Below, piece by piece: positions 8,225 through 16,072 of a stretch of 58,471 nucleotides of DNA. A model generated the notes under the pieces. It was not told the origin of the DNA and did not search any database. It saw only the letters and a list, made by a program, of their open reading frames with translations. Origin of the DNA: Candidatus Roizmanbacteria bacterium. Lineage in GTDB: Bacteria; Patescibacteriota; Microgenomatia; UBA1406; GWC2-37-13. The stretch's first letter is position 1. Every line of letters starts with the position of its first letter. The position numbers were made by a program, and so were the translations under genes. Location of the stretch: assembly GCA_016214055.1 (NCBI GenBank), contig JACRPE010000017.1, forward strand, positions 1 to 58,471, read 5' to 3'.

Positions 8225-8322
8225 CAAATACCAAATGACAAAGACTCAAATGCACAAATCAAGTTTAAATTACAAACATAAAATCTCTTTATGAATTTGT
8301 GGTTAATTGTGCTATTTGTGCT
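8225..8322. repeat. A+T-rich imperfect inverted repeat
   Basis: The left arm is built of AAATGACAAA/CACAAAT-like units (8225-8276) and the right arm carries their complements (ATTTGTGG, ATTTGTGC, 8294-8322). It could fold into an imperfect hairpin. The composition differs from coding DNA nearby and it ends just at the promoter of the HARP gene. A second element of this style is at 36640-36787. Confidence 0.5.
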
Positions 8323-8327
8323 ATTAT
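8322..8327 (+). promoter_or_regulatory. -10 box of the HARP gene
   Basis: TATTAT ends six bases before the ATG at 8334, which favours this start over the in-frame ATG at 8307. Confidence 0.45.
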
Positions 8328-8333
8328 ATAGAC

Positions 8334-8957
8334 ATGGACTCATATATTTTAGACACGAACCTTTTTTTCAATATGGAGGAAGGTTTGAATTTAGGAGATA
8401 AGACGGATGCGGTGGTCATCTTCCTCACAAAGAAGGCAAAAGAGTTAAAAAAAAGTGGACAGGCGCAATTTTATATGACTCCGCGGATAGTTGAGGAATT
8501 CCTCAGTTTTTTTGAAAACAAAGAGCAACCTTTTCTCAAAGATTTTTTAAGCGGTATAATCATCCAGTCTCCCAACGTCGGATCTCTTTCCTTCTCAGCC
8601 CAAATTTTTTATCAGCTGGTAGATGATATCCGAGCACGGAGCTATCGGGGGCTTCGGGTAGGTGAGGAAGAAATACAAAAAGCAGGACATCTCATGCAGG
8701 GTAAGACCGACCTTTCCAAAAAAGATTTTGAAATTTCCATAGGCGAAGTGGTAAAAAAATTCCGCGACCGCTATCGGCAAGCTACCCGGTTTGGGTTTTT
8801 GGACAGCCTCGCAGACCTTGACATCATCATGCTTTCCCAAGAGTTGGGGGGAACACTTGTGTCCACCGATGAAGGGGTATTACATTGGGGAAGGATATTT
8901 GGAGTTAAAGAGATGCCGGCATCTGTTTTTGGACAACTTCTTCGTCGTCCGGAATAA
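8334..8957 (+). CDS. Protein-only RNase P, HARP type (PIN-domain nuclease)
   Basis: A 207-residue protein matching the 'RNA ligase partner'/UPF0278 family, to which Aquifex Aq_880 belongs; that protein is an RNA-free RNase P that matures tRNA 5' ends. It begins with YILDTN, followed by a helical middle (IFYQLVDDIRARSYRGLRV) and LDSLADLDIIMLSQELGG then STDEG. The acidic residues D7, D157, D161 and D179 have the same spacing (4 and 22) as I recall for the catalytic aspartates of Aq_880. I recognise it from motifs, not from a search. The ATG at 8334 fits the family start and a TATTAT box six bases upstream. Its end overlaps the next gene by 53 bases, convergent. Confidence 0.85.
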   Translation: MDSYILDTNLFFNMEEGLNLGDKTDAVVIFLTKKAKELKKSGQAQFYMTPRIVEEFLSFFENKEQPFLKDFLSGIIIQSPNVGSLSFSAQIFYQLVDDIRARSYRGLRVGEEEIQKAGHLMQGKTDLSKKDFEISIGEVVKKFRDRYRQATRFGFLDSLADLDIIMLSQELGGTLVSTDEGVLHWGRIFGVKEMPASVFGQLLRRPE

Positions 8958-9450
8958 GTTTCGAAAGAAACTCAATCACTTTATCGGTAAAGTTACGCGG
9001 TGCCTTTTCCATATACATCAGGTGTTTTGAAAAAAGGGCAGTTACCTTCTTTTTGACTTCGTCATTGGGTACCACCAAATATGCATGATAAAAATAGGGG
9101 GCATAGCTGACGACCGTCACAATATCAAAACCAAACTTTTTGGTGTAATAAAAATGGGAAAGAAACTCCCAACGGAGGGTAATGCCAGTTGTCTCGATGC
9201 CAAATGTGGTGACTATATGTTCAACCTCAGGGGGGGGCGTGATGGTCAGGACATAAAAGAGAAAGAGAAGGGTAAGAATTGGGATGAGAAGGATACGGTC
9301 TCCGAAGAAAAAAATAATAAGGGAGATGAGAAGGGAAAGGGCGATATAAAACCGCAAAATATTCTTACTCCGCTTTTTATAAGCACGCAGAGGCGCTTTC
9401 CACGAAAAAAGCCGTTGAATATTGCCATTTTCGCCTACATGTTCATCCAT
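8905..9450 (-). CDS. Two-TM membrane protein of unknown function
   Basis: 181 residues: a basic N-terminal cytoplasmic part, two adjacent membrane segments (about residues 32-52 and 53-70) and a C-terminal domain of about 105 residues containing VEHIVTTFGIETTG and WEFLSHFYYTKKFGFDIV. This resembles the conserved hypothetical membrane proteins common in CPR genomes with a PH-like beta domain, but I cannot name the family firmly. Its 3' end overlaps the HARP gene by 53 bases on the opposite strand. Confidence 0.65.
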   Translation of the reverse strand: MDEHVGENGNIQRLFSWKAPLRAYKKRSKNILRFYIALSLLISLIIFFFGDRILLIPILTLLFLFYVLTITPPPEVEHIVTTFGIETTGITLRWEFLSHFYYTKKFGFDIVTVVSYAPYFYHAYLVVPNDEVKKKVTALFSKHLMYMEKAPRNFTDKVIEFLSKLIPDDEEVVQKQMPASL

Positions 9451-9492
9451 ATATACATTTTTCTTTATTTTGAGGAAAAAGTCAAATTGAGT

Positions 9493-9520
9493 TGCAAATT
9501 ATATCCTATAATGTTATAAT
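9493..9520 (+). promoter_or_regulatory. Promoter, -35 TTGCAA and -10 TATAAT
   Basis: TTGCAA (9493-9498), a 16-base spacer and TATAAT (9515-9520) lie six bases before the ATG at 9527. A good leaderless promoter; another TATAAT overlaps at 9507-9512. Confidence 0.6.
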
Positions 9521-9526
9521 ACCTAC

Positions 9527-9886
9527 ATGGATCAATTCAATAAAGCCATTTCTTTCTTTTTGGGACTTATCGTCGTTGTCGTCTTTTTAGCCGTTGCAAC
9601 GGGTAAAATTAACTTGAAAGGCAAAACACTTCCTTTTTTGAAAGGATCAACCGTCGCAATTACTCCTACTCCCACTCTTGAACCAATAAACACTTTTTCA
9701 CAAACCGGTAATACTCAAAGCAAACCAACCCCCACAACCCAGCAAAACTCTCAATACCGTACCTATTCGGGTACCGTCAATTCAGTAAACACCATCCCCA
9801 GTACAGGGCCGGAAATGTTACTTCCTTTAGTGATATCTACATTCTTCGGAGGATCTTTCCTCAGGAAAATAAGCAGGAAGAAATAA
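9527..9886 (+). CDS. Small surface protein with LPxTG-like C-terminal sorting signal
   Basis: 119 residues: an N-terminal membrane segment (about 9-25), a Thr/Pro/Gln-rich extracytoplasmic linker and a C-terminal IPSTGPE motif followed by a hydrophobic stretch and a basic tail (RKISRKK). This is the layout of a sortase substrate with Ser at the third position of the motif. No sortase gene lies in the window. It is convergent with the VirB2-like gene four bases away. Role at the cell surface inferred only from topology. Confidence 0.65.
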   Translation: MDQFNKAISFFLGLIVVVVFLAVATGKINLKGKTLPFLKGSTVAITPTPTLEPINTFSQTGNTQSKPTPTTQQNSQYRTYSGTVNSVNTIPSTGPEMLLPLVISTFFGGSFLRKISRKK

Positions 9887-9889
9887 CAA

Positions 9890-10537
9890 CTACGGAGTCG
9901 GAGCGGCTGTCTGACCTGAAAAACCCGGCAATCTCAAAATACCCGACCCGATAAGATTTATAATAAAGACCGACCCCAACGTGAAGATGAGACCGATTAT
10001 TGCCCCCATTATCACTCTTTTTCCCTGATTTAGACGCTCGGCCTCACCCTGCGAAGAAAGCAGTAAGAAAGCCCCATACATAAGATAGAGAAAGGCAATC
10101 CCCCCCGTTATACGGAATACCAAAAGATCAAAAAGTGCCTGCACAAAACTGGACGCGCCCGTATTTTTATCGTTCTGAAACCCCCCCGTTGAGGTTAAGC
10201 ATCCGATCATGGTAAATTGACGACCCACATAGGGAGTCGGCGGAAGAAGGGTAGTGGGAACAATCCGCACCGTATCACAAAGAGTCGCATCCGGCACGGT
10301 ACCCGTGGGGTAAAGACTGGGATATAAACACCTTACACACGAGGTCCAATTACCGGGGACGGGACCAAAGGTGGGGTCAGGACTGCAGGCGGCACTTGCC
10401 CCGTTTATTATCACCGGACAGAATCCGCATGCGTCACAGGTGACATAATTTGCGGCGGCTGAGACAGGGGCAAAATGAGGAGAAAGAGTAACAAAAGCCA
10501 GCAACAAAAATAATCCTAAGAAAAAGAAGCGTCTCAT
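9890..10537 (-). CDS. VirB2/TrbC-like pilin protein with Cys-rich N-terminal region
   Basis: 215 residues: a signal peptide (about 1-28), a Cys-rich segment (YVTCDACGFCPVII ... CVRCLYP) and at the C-terminus two membrane helices separated by a short polar turn (LLLSSQGEAERLNQGKRVIMGAIIG), the typical topology of VirB2/TrbC pilins. CPR genomes often carry such proteins together with VirB4 and VirB6 homologues. Here the VirB6-like gene (30604-33174) and the VirB4 block (35797-39174) are about 20 kb away. It may form part of a DNA uptake or pilus machine; that is inference. Confidence 0.7.
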   Translation of the reverse strand: MRRFFFLGLFLLLAFVTLSPHFAPVSAAANYVTCDACGFCPVIINGASAACSPDPTFGPVPGNWTSCVRCLYPSLYPTGTVPDATLCDTVRIVPTTLLPPTPYVGRQFTMIGCLTSTGGFQNDKNTGASSFVQALFDLLVFRITGGIAFLYLMYGAFLLLSSQGEAERLNQGKRVIMGAIIGLIFTLGSVFIINLIGSGILRLPGFSGQTAAPTP

Positions 10538-10610
10538 ATATATTTTCAGTATATACTAAAAAAACCAAGGTTTGTAATTTGTTTTTTCAGTATAAAACAA
10601 AAAATATACG

Positions 10611-10616
10611 TATAAT
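10611..10616 (+). promoter_or_regulatory. -10 box of the SpoIID-domain gene
   Basis: TATAAT ends six bases before the ATG at 10623. The intervening TAAAGG contains a purine run but is too close to serve as a normal ribosome-binding site. Confidence 0.5.
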
Positions 10617-10622
10617 TAAAGG

Positions 10623-12362
10623 ATGAAAAGAGTGTTATTTGTGTTTGCGGTTGTATTGTTTGCCCTCCTTGCAATCAATACGTATGCAGATCAGTATGAT
10701 GATGTCACCAATGAGCTCGAAGGACTAAAGAAAACCTTCAACGATCTTAATAAAGCCAACAACACCAATCAAGCAACTCTGGACGATTTAAACAAGCAGC
10801 TCCAAAGCATCAAGGGAAAAATTCTCTTTTTTGAAAATGAAATAGAAAAAAAACAGGCACAGGTTGTGGAGGGAGAAAAAGTGTTTGAGTATCAAAGAGG
10901 TCTTTTAAATGCGCGGGCAAAATCATATTACAAAAACGCGAGCAAAAACTCCTTTTCCTTTATGCAACTTCTGTTATCAGACAACCTTTCGGTGTCACTC
11001 CAAAATTTCTTTTATCAGAAAACACTCGTTGATGAGGACCGGCGGGCGATTGAAAAAATTGCTCTTTATATAAAGGATATTCAGGATAAAAAAAAGTCAC
11101 TCGAAGGCGAGACCGCCCGGCTTGCCGTCATCAAAGTTGAGGTTGACAAGCAATCGAGCTTCCTCGCGGGGGAAGTTGCCAAGACAAAAAAATATTTAGG
11201 GGAGCTTCAAAGTAAGATCGCGTCCCTGACCGCACAACAGCAGGCAATCATTGCCGCACGTCAGGCGGGGTTAAATCTTCCCCGGTCGGCCGGCACTTCA
11301 CTCGGCGGGTGTGTGGATGACCGGAATGTTGACCCGGGTTTTGGAAATGCCTTTGCGTTTTTCAGCTATGGGTCGGTTCACCGAGTAGGGATGAATCAGT
11401 TCGGCGCATATGGAAGAGCAAAAGCCGGCCAAAATTATGAAACGATTCTAAACGCATACTATAGCAATGTAAAACTGGAATGTAAAAACTTTCCAAATAA
11501 TAAAATAAAAGTGCAGGGTTATTCTGAGGTTGATATTTACGATTATTTAAAAGGTATTGGGGAGATGCCTTCCGGATGGGGAGATAGCGGAGGGTATGAG
11601 GCGTTAAAGGCGCAGGTAGTCGCCGCCGCATCTTTTGCTTATGCATACACAGGTGGCGGAAATAATGAAATATGCACAAATCAGGACTGCCAGGTATATA
11701 CCGGAGGAAATAAAGGAGGAAAATGGGAAGGGGCGGTTAATGATGTAAAAGGAAAGTGCGGAGACAATAATGTACAGGTGATGGTTTCAAATGATACCGG
11801 AGAAGTCATCAAGGCGTGGTATGCATCGACTCACGGAGGGTATGAATGGACATCGGGTGAGATTTGGGGTTCACAAAAACCCTGGACGAAACACATGCAG
11901 GACACCATGTCGAGTGCGAACAGTTTCTCGGAACTCAATGACCGCGCATGGGATCGCGAGTCACCGTGGTTTTATTGTGATTGGGGAGCGCGTGCCGATC
12001 ATAATAAAACCGCTTGGTTGAAGGGCGACGAGGTTGCGGACATTGTGAACGTGATTCTTTTGGTACGCGCGGATTCATCCACATCATCACACGTTGGTCA
12101 ACCGGATAAACCGACCGGCGACACGTGGAATCAAGATAAAGTTAAGTCGGAGTTAAAAGGCAGGGGAACAACACCTTTTAACTCAATTTCTTCCATATCA
12201 ATTAACGCGGATATTGGTTACGGAAAGACAAATGGGGTCACCGTACAGGGAGATGCCGGATCTCAATCATTTGATGGAAAAGAATTCAAGGACTTCTTTA
12301 ATGTGAGAGCACCTGCCAACATACAGATTGTAAGCCAACTTTATAATGTAGAAAGAAAGTAA
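10623..12362 (+). CDS. Secreted coiled-coil protein with SpoIID/LytB domain
   Basis: 579 residues. A signal peptide (1-22) is followed by a long coiled coil (about 25-205) like those of CwlO/PcsB-type peptidoglycan hydrolase regulators. The C-terminal half is a SpoIID (amidase-enhancer) domain: HRVGMNQFGAYGRAKAG at about residue 252, YLKGIGEMP, EALKAQVVAAASFAYAY, and STHGGYEWTSGE. SpoIID proteins act on peptidoglycan as lytic transglycosylases or amidase activators, so a role in cell-wall remodelling is likely. The combination of both modules in one secreted protein is typical of some CPR bacteria. Its 3' end overlaps the acyltransferase gene by 22 bases, convergent. Confidence 0.85.
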   Translation: MKRVLFVFAVVLFALLAINTYADQYDDVTNELEGLKKTFNDLNKANNTNQATLDDLNKQLQSIKGKILFFENEIEKKQAQVVEGEKVFEYQRGLLNARAKSYYKNASKNSFSFMQLLLSDNLSVSLQNFFYQKTLVDEDRRAIEKIALYIKDIQDKKKSLEGETARLAVIKVEVDKQSSFLAGEVAKTKKYLGELQSKIASLTAQQQAIIAARQAGLNLPRSAGTSLGGCVDDRNVDPGFGNAFAFFSYGSVHRVGMNQFGAYGRAKAGQNYETILNAYYSNVKLECKNFPNNKIKVQGYSEVDIYDYLKGIGEMPSGWGDSGGYEALKAQVVAAASFAYAYTGGGNNEICTNQDCQVYTGGNKGGKWEGAVNDVKGKCGDNNVQVMVSNDTGEVIKAWYASTHGGYEWTSGEIWGSQKPWTKHMQDTMSSANSFSELNDRAWDRESPWFYCDWGARADHNKTAWLKGDEVADIVNVILLVRADSSTSSHVGQPDKPTGDTWNQDKVKSELKGRGTTPFNSISSISINADIGYGKTNGVTVQGDAGSQSFDGKEFKDFFNVRAPANIQIVSQLYNVERK

Positions 12363-13300
12363 TTGAGTGCAACCTGCACCAGAGAAGTTATCCCCAACAC
12401 TGCGAGAAAAAACGTCACCCAGTTAAACGGAAAATGGAAAAAGACAGTCACCACAAAAATGACAAGTATGTGGATAAAAAATATCTCATACGAGTATCTG
12501 CTTAAGAAATGAATAAACCTTCGGGTAACCGCAAATAATCCTTTTTGAGAAAGAAAATACAAGATATTTAATCCGGCCAGGCAATAAGAGAGATGATAGA
12601 TGTTAGGCGGATATTTATTGTCATACATCCGGAGGGAGTGGCCAAGGGGAACAAGTACGAATTGTTGTGTTACCAAAAAAATTGCAAAAAATCCAAGAGT
12701 TAATCCCCAAAACAAAAATGTATTCTTCCTGATCTTTTCAAAATACATCGTGTAGATAATAATCAAAGACCAGGGGAGCCACATGATAAAACGGTACCAG
12801 GGGAGAGGAGTATACTTCAGAAAAATAATCGAAGAAATAACCGCGACTATTATATACATATATAAGACAATGCTATATTTTCTCCGCAAAAAGCTGAAAA
12901 ATGGCATGAGGATGGTAAGCTCGATAAAGAGAATTACCAGCCAACTGAAATCAATCCCCCCCGTGAGGGTAAGATTTTGGAAAATATAGTTGGGAGTTAG
13001 TTTTTGAGGCTCCTTTAAAAAAGTAAAAAGAAAATAAACAGCCAGAAAAATATAGTAAGGAATGATCAGTCGTTTTAACCGTTTTAAAAAGTGCTGCCAA
13101 AACAAAGGAAGGGTCTCAACTTTATCTTTCAAATAATAGAGATAGGAAGAGCAGAAAATAAAGGCAACGACCGCGAACTGACTGAGCTCGATAAGAGTGT
13201 AGGCGATATTGTTTTGCAGGAAATACACGTTGGTGTGTATCATAATCATCGCAAAGATAGAGATCCCGCGGATATCATCGATAAAGTCCAGTCGCTTCAT
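12341..13300 (-). CDS. Acyltransferase 3 family membrane protein
   Basis: A polytopic protein of about 319 residues that opens with LDFIDDIRGISIFAMIMIHT, the first membrane helix and R...H motif of acyltransferase family 3 (OatA/WecH-like), which O-acetylate or otherwise acylate cell-surface sugars. Around ten membrane segments follow. I start it at the ATG at 13300, which overlaps the stop codon of the preceding O-antigen-ligase-like gene as ATGA, indicating translational coupling; the upstream 20 residues of the longer frame would lie inside that gene. Substrate unknown; surface polysaccharide is the likeliest. Confidence 0.85.
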   Translation of the reverse strand: MKRLDFIDDIRGISIFAMIMIHTNVYFLQNNIAYTLIELSQFAVVAFIFCSSYLYYLKDKVETLPLFWQHFLKRLKRLIIPYYIFLAVYFLFTFLKEPQKLTPNYIFQNLTLTGGIDFSWLVILFIELTILMPFFSFLRRKYSIVLYMYIIVAVISSIIFLKYTPLPWYRFIMWLPWSLIIIYTMYFEKIRKNTFLFWGLTLGFFAIFLVTQQFVLVPLGHSLRMYDNKYPPNIYHLSYCLAGLNILYFLSQKGLFAVTRRFIHFLSRYSYEIFFIHILVIFVVTVFFHFPFNWVTFFLAVLGITSLVQVALNYFLSTL

Positions 13301-14463
13301 GACATAATTATGCCAAATAACACGCCCAAGAGGAGAGTATTTTGCTGCAAGGTCAACCAATAATGGTCGCTCAAACCAGTGAGTAAGACCGCAAGAAGTA
13401 TTAGTAGAACGCCCATATTCCGCCGATATTTCTTTAGTAACAAAAAGGTGAGTACAAAAATAAACACGCCCATGATAATTCCCGTCTCCGTCACAAATAA
13501 TAAATAAATATTATGGACCGGCTGAAGAAAAAAATAGGAATATTTTATGGGAAAAGCATACTGGGCAAGGAGATAGTTCCCGAGCCCTACACCAGTAAGA
13601 ATATGTTGAGAGATTATCGTCAATGACTGAATCATAAGAGTTATTCTTTTCTGAAAGCTCAATGGGTCGGTTTGTGCGGATAAAAAGACGAGAGCAAGAA
13701 AAAGAGGGGAAAGAATCTTTGCAAGAGTGCACACGCGGCAGGACTGCTTTTCCTTGAAAAAATACCAAGTGTTGAGAAAAAGAAAAACAAGGATGACGTT
13801 CTTAGAGAAAGAAAGAAAAATGATGAGAGAGCAGAGCGCAAGCGTCAAATATTTAAGCAAAGCATTTGTGATGCTCTTATTCGTGAGGAAAAATAAATAA
13901 ATAAGGAGAAAAAAACCGGCCAAGGAATTCGGGTGGGAAAAAGTGCCATATGCGCGGAGTATTTCATTGCCCTGAAGGGACGCCTTTGCGATACCCGGAG
14001 TTGAGAGAGTAAAGTACCGCTCGCCTAAAAAATACCATATTCCTTGAAGCGAGTGGCGGGTGATAAACTGAGTAACGACCAAAATTGATTGAACAAAAAC
14101 AAAAAACATAAAGCCGCCGATTATTGCATTTTTATATCTTGGAAATTGTTTTTTAAATATCGCAAATAGTGCAAGCACTTCAATTATTCTTATCAGCCGG
14201 TAAAAAAAAAGAGGCTTTGACCAGGCAAAAATTGCGTTGATAAATAAAAGAATTAAAAACCAAAGAAATATTTTTTTTCTGAAAAAGAAAAATACTGTTT
14301 TAAAGTTAAGCAATATGAGTAAGAACGTGAGGATATCAGTCAGATAAAGTGTAGGGGCGAGATAATCAATTCTTACCCCTCCAAGATAGGAAAAATCAAA
14401 GAAAAAATGTTTACCTAACTGTGTGGGGAGAAGAAAACTGAAGAGGAAATAGATGATGTACAC
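13297..14463 (-). CDS. O-antigen ligase/polymerase-like membrane protein
   Basis: A 388-residue protein with about ten membrane segments and the features of the Wzy_C/WaaL superfamily: GTFSHPNSLAGFFLLIY in the middle, then SFSKNVILVF, and GVGLGNYL with PVHNIYLLFVTETG in the periplasmic loop region near the end. These enzymes polymerise or transfer lipid-linked glycans. Start is a GTG at 14463, chosen because TACAAT lies exactly six bases upstream. It forms an operon with the downstream acyltransferase (ATGA overlap), implying joint work on a surface glycan. Confidence 0.8.
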   Translation of the reverse strand: MYIIYFLFSFLLPTQLGKHFFFDFSYLGGVRIDYLAPTLYLTDILTFLLILLNFKTVFFFFRKKIFLWFLILLFINAIFAWSKPLFFYRLIRIIEVLALFAIFKKQFPRYKNAIIGGFMFFVFVQSILVVTQFITRHSLQGIWYFLGERYFTLSTPGIAKASLQGNEILRAYGTFSHPNSLAGFFLLIYLFFLTNKSITNALLKYLTLALCSLIIFLSFSKNVILVFLFLNTWYFFKEKQSCRVCTLAKILSPLFLALVFLSAQTDPLSFQKRITLMIQSLTIISQHILTGVGLGNYLLAQYAFPIKYSYFFLQPVHNIYLLFVTETGIIMGVFIFVLTFLLLKKYRRNMGVLLILLAVLLTGLSDHYWLTLQQNTLLLGVLFGIIMS

Positions 14464-14469
14464 GTCATC

Positions 14470-14475
14470 ATTGTA
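14470..14475 (-). promoter_or_regulatory. -10 box of the O-antigen-ligase-like gene
   Basis: TACAAT on the minus strand ends six bases before the GTG at 14463, supporting a leaderless GTG start. Confidence 0.45.
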
Positions 14476-14495
14476 TCATGACGGGATATCTTTGA

Positions 14496-14501
14496 TACAA
14501 T
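14496..14501 (+). promoter_or_regulatory. -10 box of the IDI-like NUDIX gene
   Basis: TACAAT ends six bases before the ATG at 14508, divergent from the box at 14470-14475. Confidence 0.45.
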
Positions 14502-14507
14502 AGATAG

Positions 14508-15047
14508 ATGGACTACTACAAGGCGATTCAGTACCTGGCGGTTGTTGACCGTGAAGATAACATAATTGGGAAAATGGAAAAGTGGGAAGCGCACAAAAAA
14601 GGAGTTTTACATCGGGGATATACCGCAATCTTGGAATTTGAAAATAACATCATTCTTCAACACCGCAAACACCCGGTATTTGATGGGGTTTACGATCTTT
14701 CCTTTTCTTCACATGAATTTTATCAGGGTGTGAAACTTCAACCGGATGAGGAGGCGATTTATGAAGGGTTAAAAAGGGAATGGGGGGTTGATAAATTTGA
14801 AATTAGAAATTTGAAATTTTTAAACACCGTTTATTACAAGGAAAAAGATATAAAGAGCGATTATTTTGAACACGAGATTGATTATATCTATGTGGTCGAA
14901 CTTAATAAGATGCCTACTGCAAACCCTGATTTTGCGTATGGACAAAAAGTAATCAGCAAAGCGACTGTTGCGTCTGACATCGCAAAACTTGGAGTACCCC
15001 TTGCTCCATGGGTGGAGAAAATTTTGGATGCAAAGCTGATTCCTTAA
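14508..15047 (+). CDS. NUDIX protein related to isopentenyl-diphosphate isomerase
   Basis: 179 residues resembling type 1 IDI, which isomerises IPP to DMAPP. Metal-ligand positions of the family appear kept: His in WEAHK and LHRG, H69, and the E-x-E pair E121/E123 (FEHEIDY); the NUDIX helix reads GLKREWGV (88-95). The IDI catalytic cysteine position (Cys67 in E. coli, NSVCGH) is Ser here (LSFSSH, S67), so isomerase activity is doubtful and NUDIX hydrolysis of a diphosphate is an alternative. Residues 99-104 (IRNLKF) are encoded by a repeat-like segment also found in gltX. Ends at the terminator shared with tmRNA. Confidence 0.75.
   Translation: MDYYKAIQYLAVVDREDNIIGKMEKWEAHKKGVLHRGYTAILEFENNIILQHRKHPVFDGVYDLSFSSHEFYQGVKLQPDEEAIYEGLKREWGVDKFEIRNLKFLNTVYYKEKDIKSDYFEHEIDYIYVVELNKMPTANPDFAYGQKVISKATVASDIAKLGVPLAPWVEKILDAKLIP
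14805..14819 (+). repeat. 15-base repeat inside the IDI-like gene
   Basis: AGAAATTTGAAATTT occurs here and again, identical and in the same reading frame, at 40161-40175 inside gltX. Both encode the residues RNLKF. Confidence 0.7.
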
Positions 15048-15053
15048 AAAAAA

Positions 15054-15080
15054 GACCACTTTCTGTGGTCCTTTTTTTTT
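15054..15080. terminator. Bidirectional intrinsic terminator
   Basis: GACCAC (15054-15059) pairs with GTGGTC (15065-15070), flanked by a run of A on the left and ten pyrimidines, nine of them T, on the right. It can end the IDI-like transcript on the plus strand and the tmRNA transcript on the minus strand. Confidence 0.85.
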
Positions 15081-15520
15081 GGTGGAGATGCCGGGAATTG
15101 GACCCGGGTCCGGGGAAACACCCGTACAAACGTTTAGCGAGGGATAAAGTATCTTTACTCTAATCCGAGACGTAGATACATAGACGTTTTCGGATAGTCA
15201 GTTTAAGGGTTTATTCGAACTCCCCGGCTGACTGAAAAAACCGGTTCGCTCTATCTCGATTGGTTAATCTCCTGATCCTTATTGAACCGAGAAAAATAAG
15301 GCAAGAGGTTTCCCTTCAAGAGGGTTTTTAGAACTTAGACAGTTCTAAATGCAAGAGACATATTTTGGTTTCTAAGGCCAAGCATGTCAGCTGCAAGTTC
15401 TTGAAGAGGAGCAACGGCTTCACTAAAAGTGGTAGCTGTTATTGTTTTTTCTATTTGACGCATAGATACGCCCACGCCGTTTGTAAAAGTGCAAATTCCT
15501 CGTCGATGCCTTGCATCCCC
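15080..15520 (-). ncRNA. ssrA: tmRNA (transfer-messenger RNA)
   Basis: The 5' end GGGGATGC (minus strand, from 15520) pairs with the 3' acceptor strand GCATCTCC, which is followed by ACCA; the T-arm reads GGGTCCAATTCCC. The 5' region contains the CATCGACGAGG segment equivalent to the conserved GATTCGACGG. A tag frame can be read from a GCT resume codon at 15436 to a TAA at 15335-15337, 33 codons, beginning ATTFSEAV and ending SLAFRTV. The stop codon sits in the loop of a hairpin (TTTAGAAC/GTTCTAAA), as in other tmRNAs. The tag is about three times the usual length and lacks the ALAA-type end. smpB lies just upstream in the same direction. Confidence 0.9.
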
Positions 15521-15552
15521 ATAAATATTTGCAAATTTGCTTGGGCAAATTT

Positions 15553-15569
15553 ATTGAGCTTCGCTCAAT
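15553..15569. other. Small perfect hairpin between smpB and ssrA
   Basis: ATTGAGC and GCTCAAT form a seven-pair stem around a three-base loop. No T-run follows on the minus strand, so it may be a processing or pausing site between smpB and the tmRNA rather than a terminator. Confidence 0.45.
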
Positions 15570-15616
15570 GGCAAATATTTTTGGGGTGAACCCCGTTGCC
15601 TTCTTATGGTTCACAC

Positions 15617-16066
15617 TTAGACTTTCTCATACTCTCGCATTTCTCGTTTTTGATTCCGTTCGATATCTCGTCCTTTCTCAAGCTTTCTCTTTTCTATCTC
15701 TTTTCGTGGTCGGCACAAAGCTACTTCTAGCTTGATTGTGCGGCCTCTATTATAGCACGAAATAGGGGCTAAAGTCAATCTGCCGCCCTGTTTTAATTTG
15801 ATCTGAAGACGCAGGATTTCCTTGCGGTGAAGAAGGAGTTTTCGGGTTCTTTTCGGGTCGTAATCCTTTACGCTGGCAAATTCATAGGGAGGGATATTGG
15901 CGTTTATGAGATAGACCTCATCTCCCAACATTTTTACAAATGCTCCGTCCAGTTGGCACTGTCCATCCCGAATTGATTTGACCTCGCCTCCAGTCAATAC
16001 AATCCCTGCCTCGACTGTCTCAAGGCTTTCATAGTCACGGCTAAACTTGCGATTCAGGATTTTCAT
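15617..16066 (-). CDS. smpB: SsrA-binding protein SmpB
   Basis: A canonical 149-residue SmpB, the protein partner that carries tmRNA into stalled ribosomes. It shows the N-terminal NRKFSRDYE segment, ETVEAGIVLTGGEVKSIR, the NIPPYEFAS loop, and the RTRKLLLHRKEI helix; the C-terminal basic tail (EKRKLEKGRDIERNQKREM) is the part that enters the mRNA channel. It lies 96 bases upstream of ssrA on the same strand, so both are probably co-expressed. A TACAAT box six bases before the ATG marks its promoter. Confidence 0.96.
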   Translation of the reverse strand: MKILNRKFSRDYESLETVEAGIVLTGGEVKSIRDGQCQLDGAFVKMLGDEVYLINANIPPYEFASVKDYDPKRTRKLLLHRKEILRLQIKLKQGGRLTLAPISCYNRGRTIKLEVALCRPRKEIEKRKLEKGRDIERNQKREMREYEKV

Positions 16067-16072
16067 AAACTT

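Noticed and set aside
15423-15614. A 63-codon open frame between smpB and the IDI-like gene, and two plus-strand frames at 15365 and 15511
   Set aside because: They run over the 5' part of the tmRNA gene; RNA structure and conserved ends explain this sequence better.
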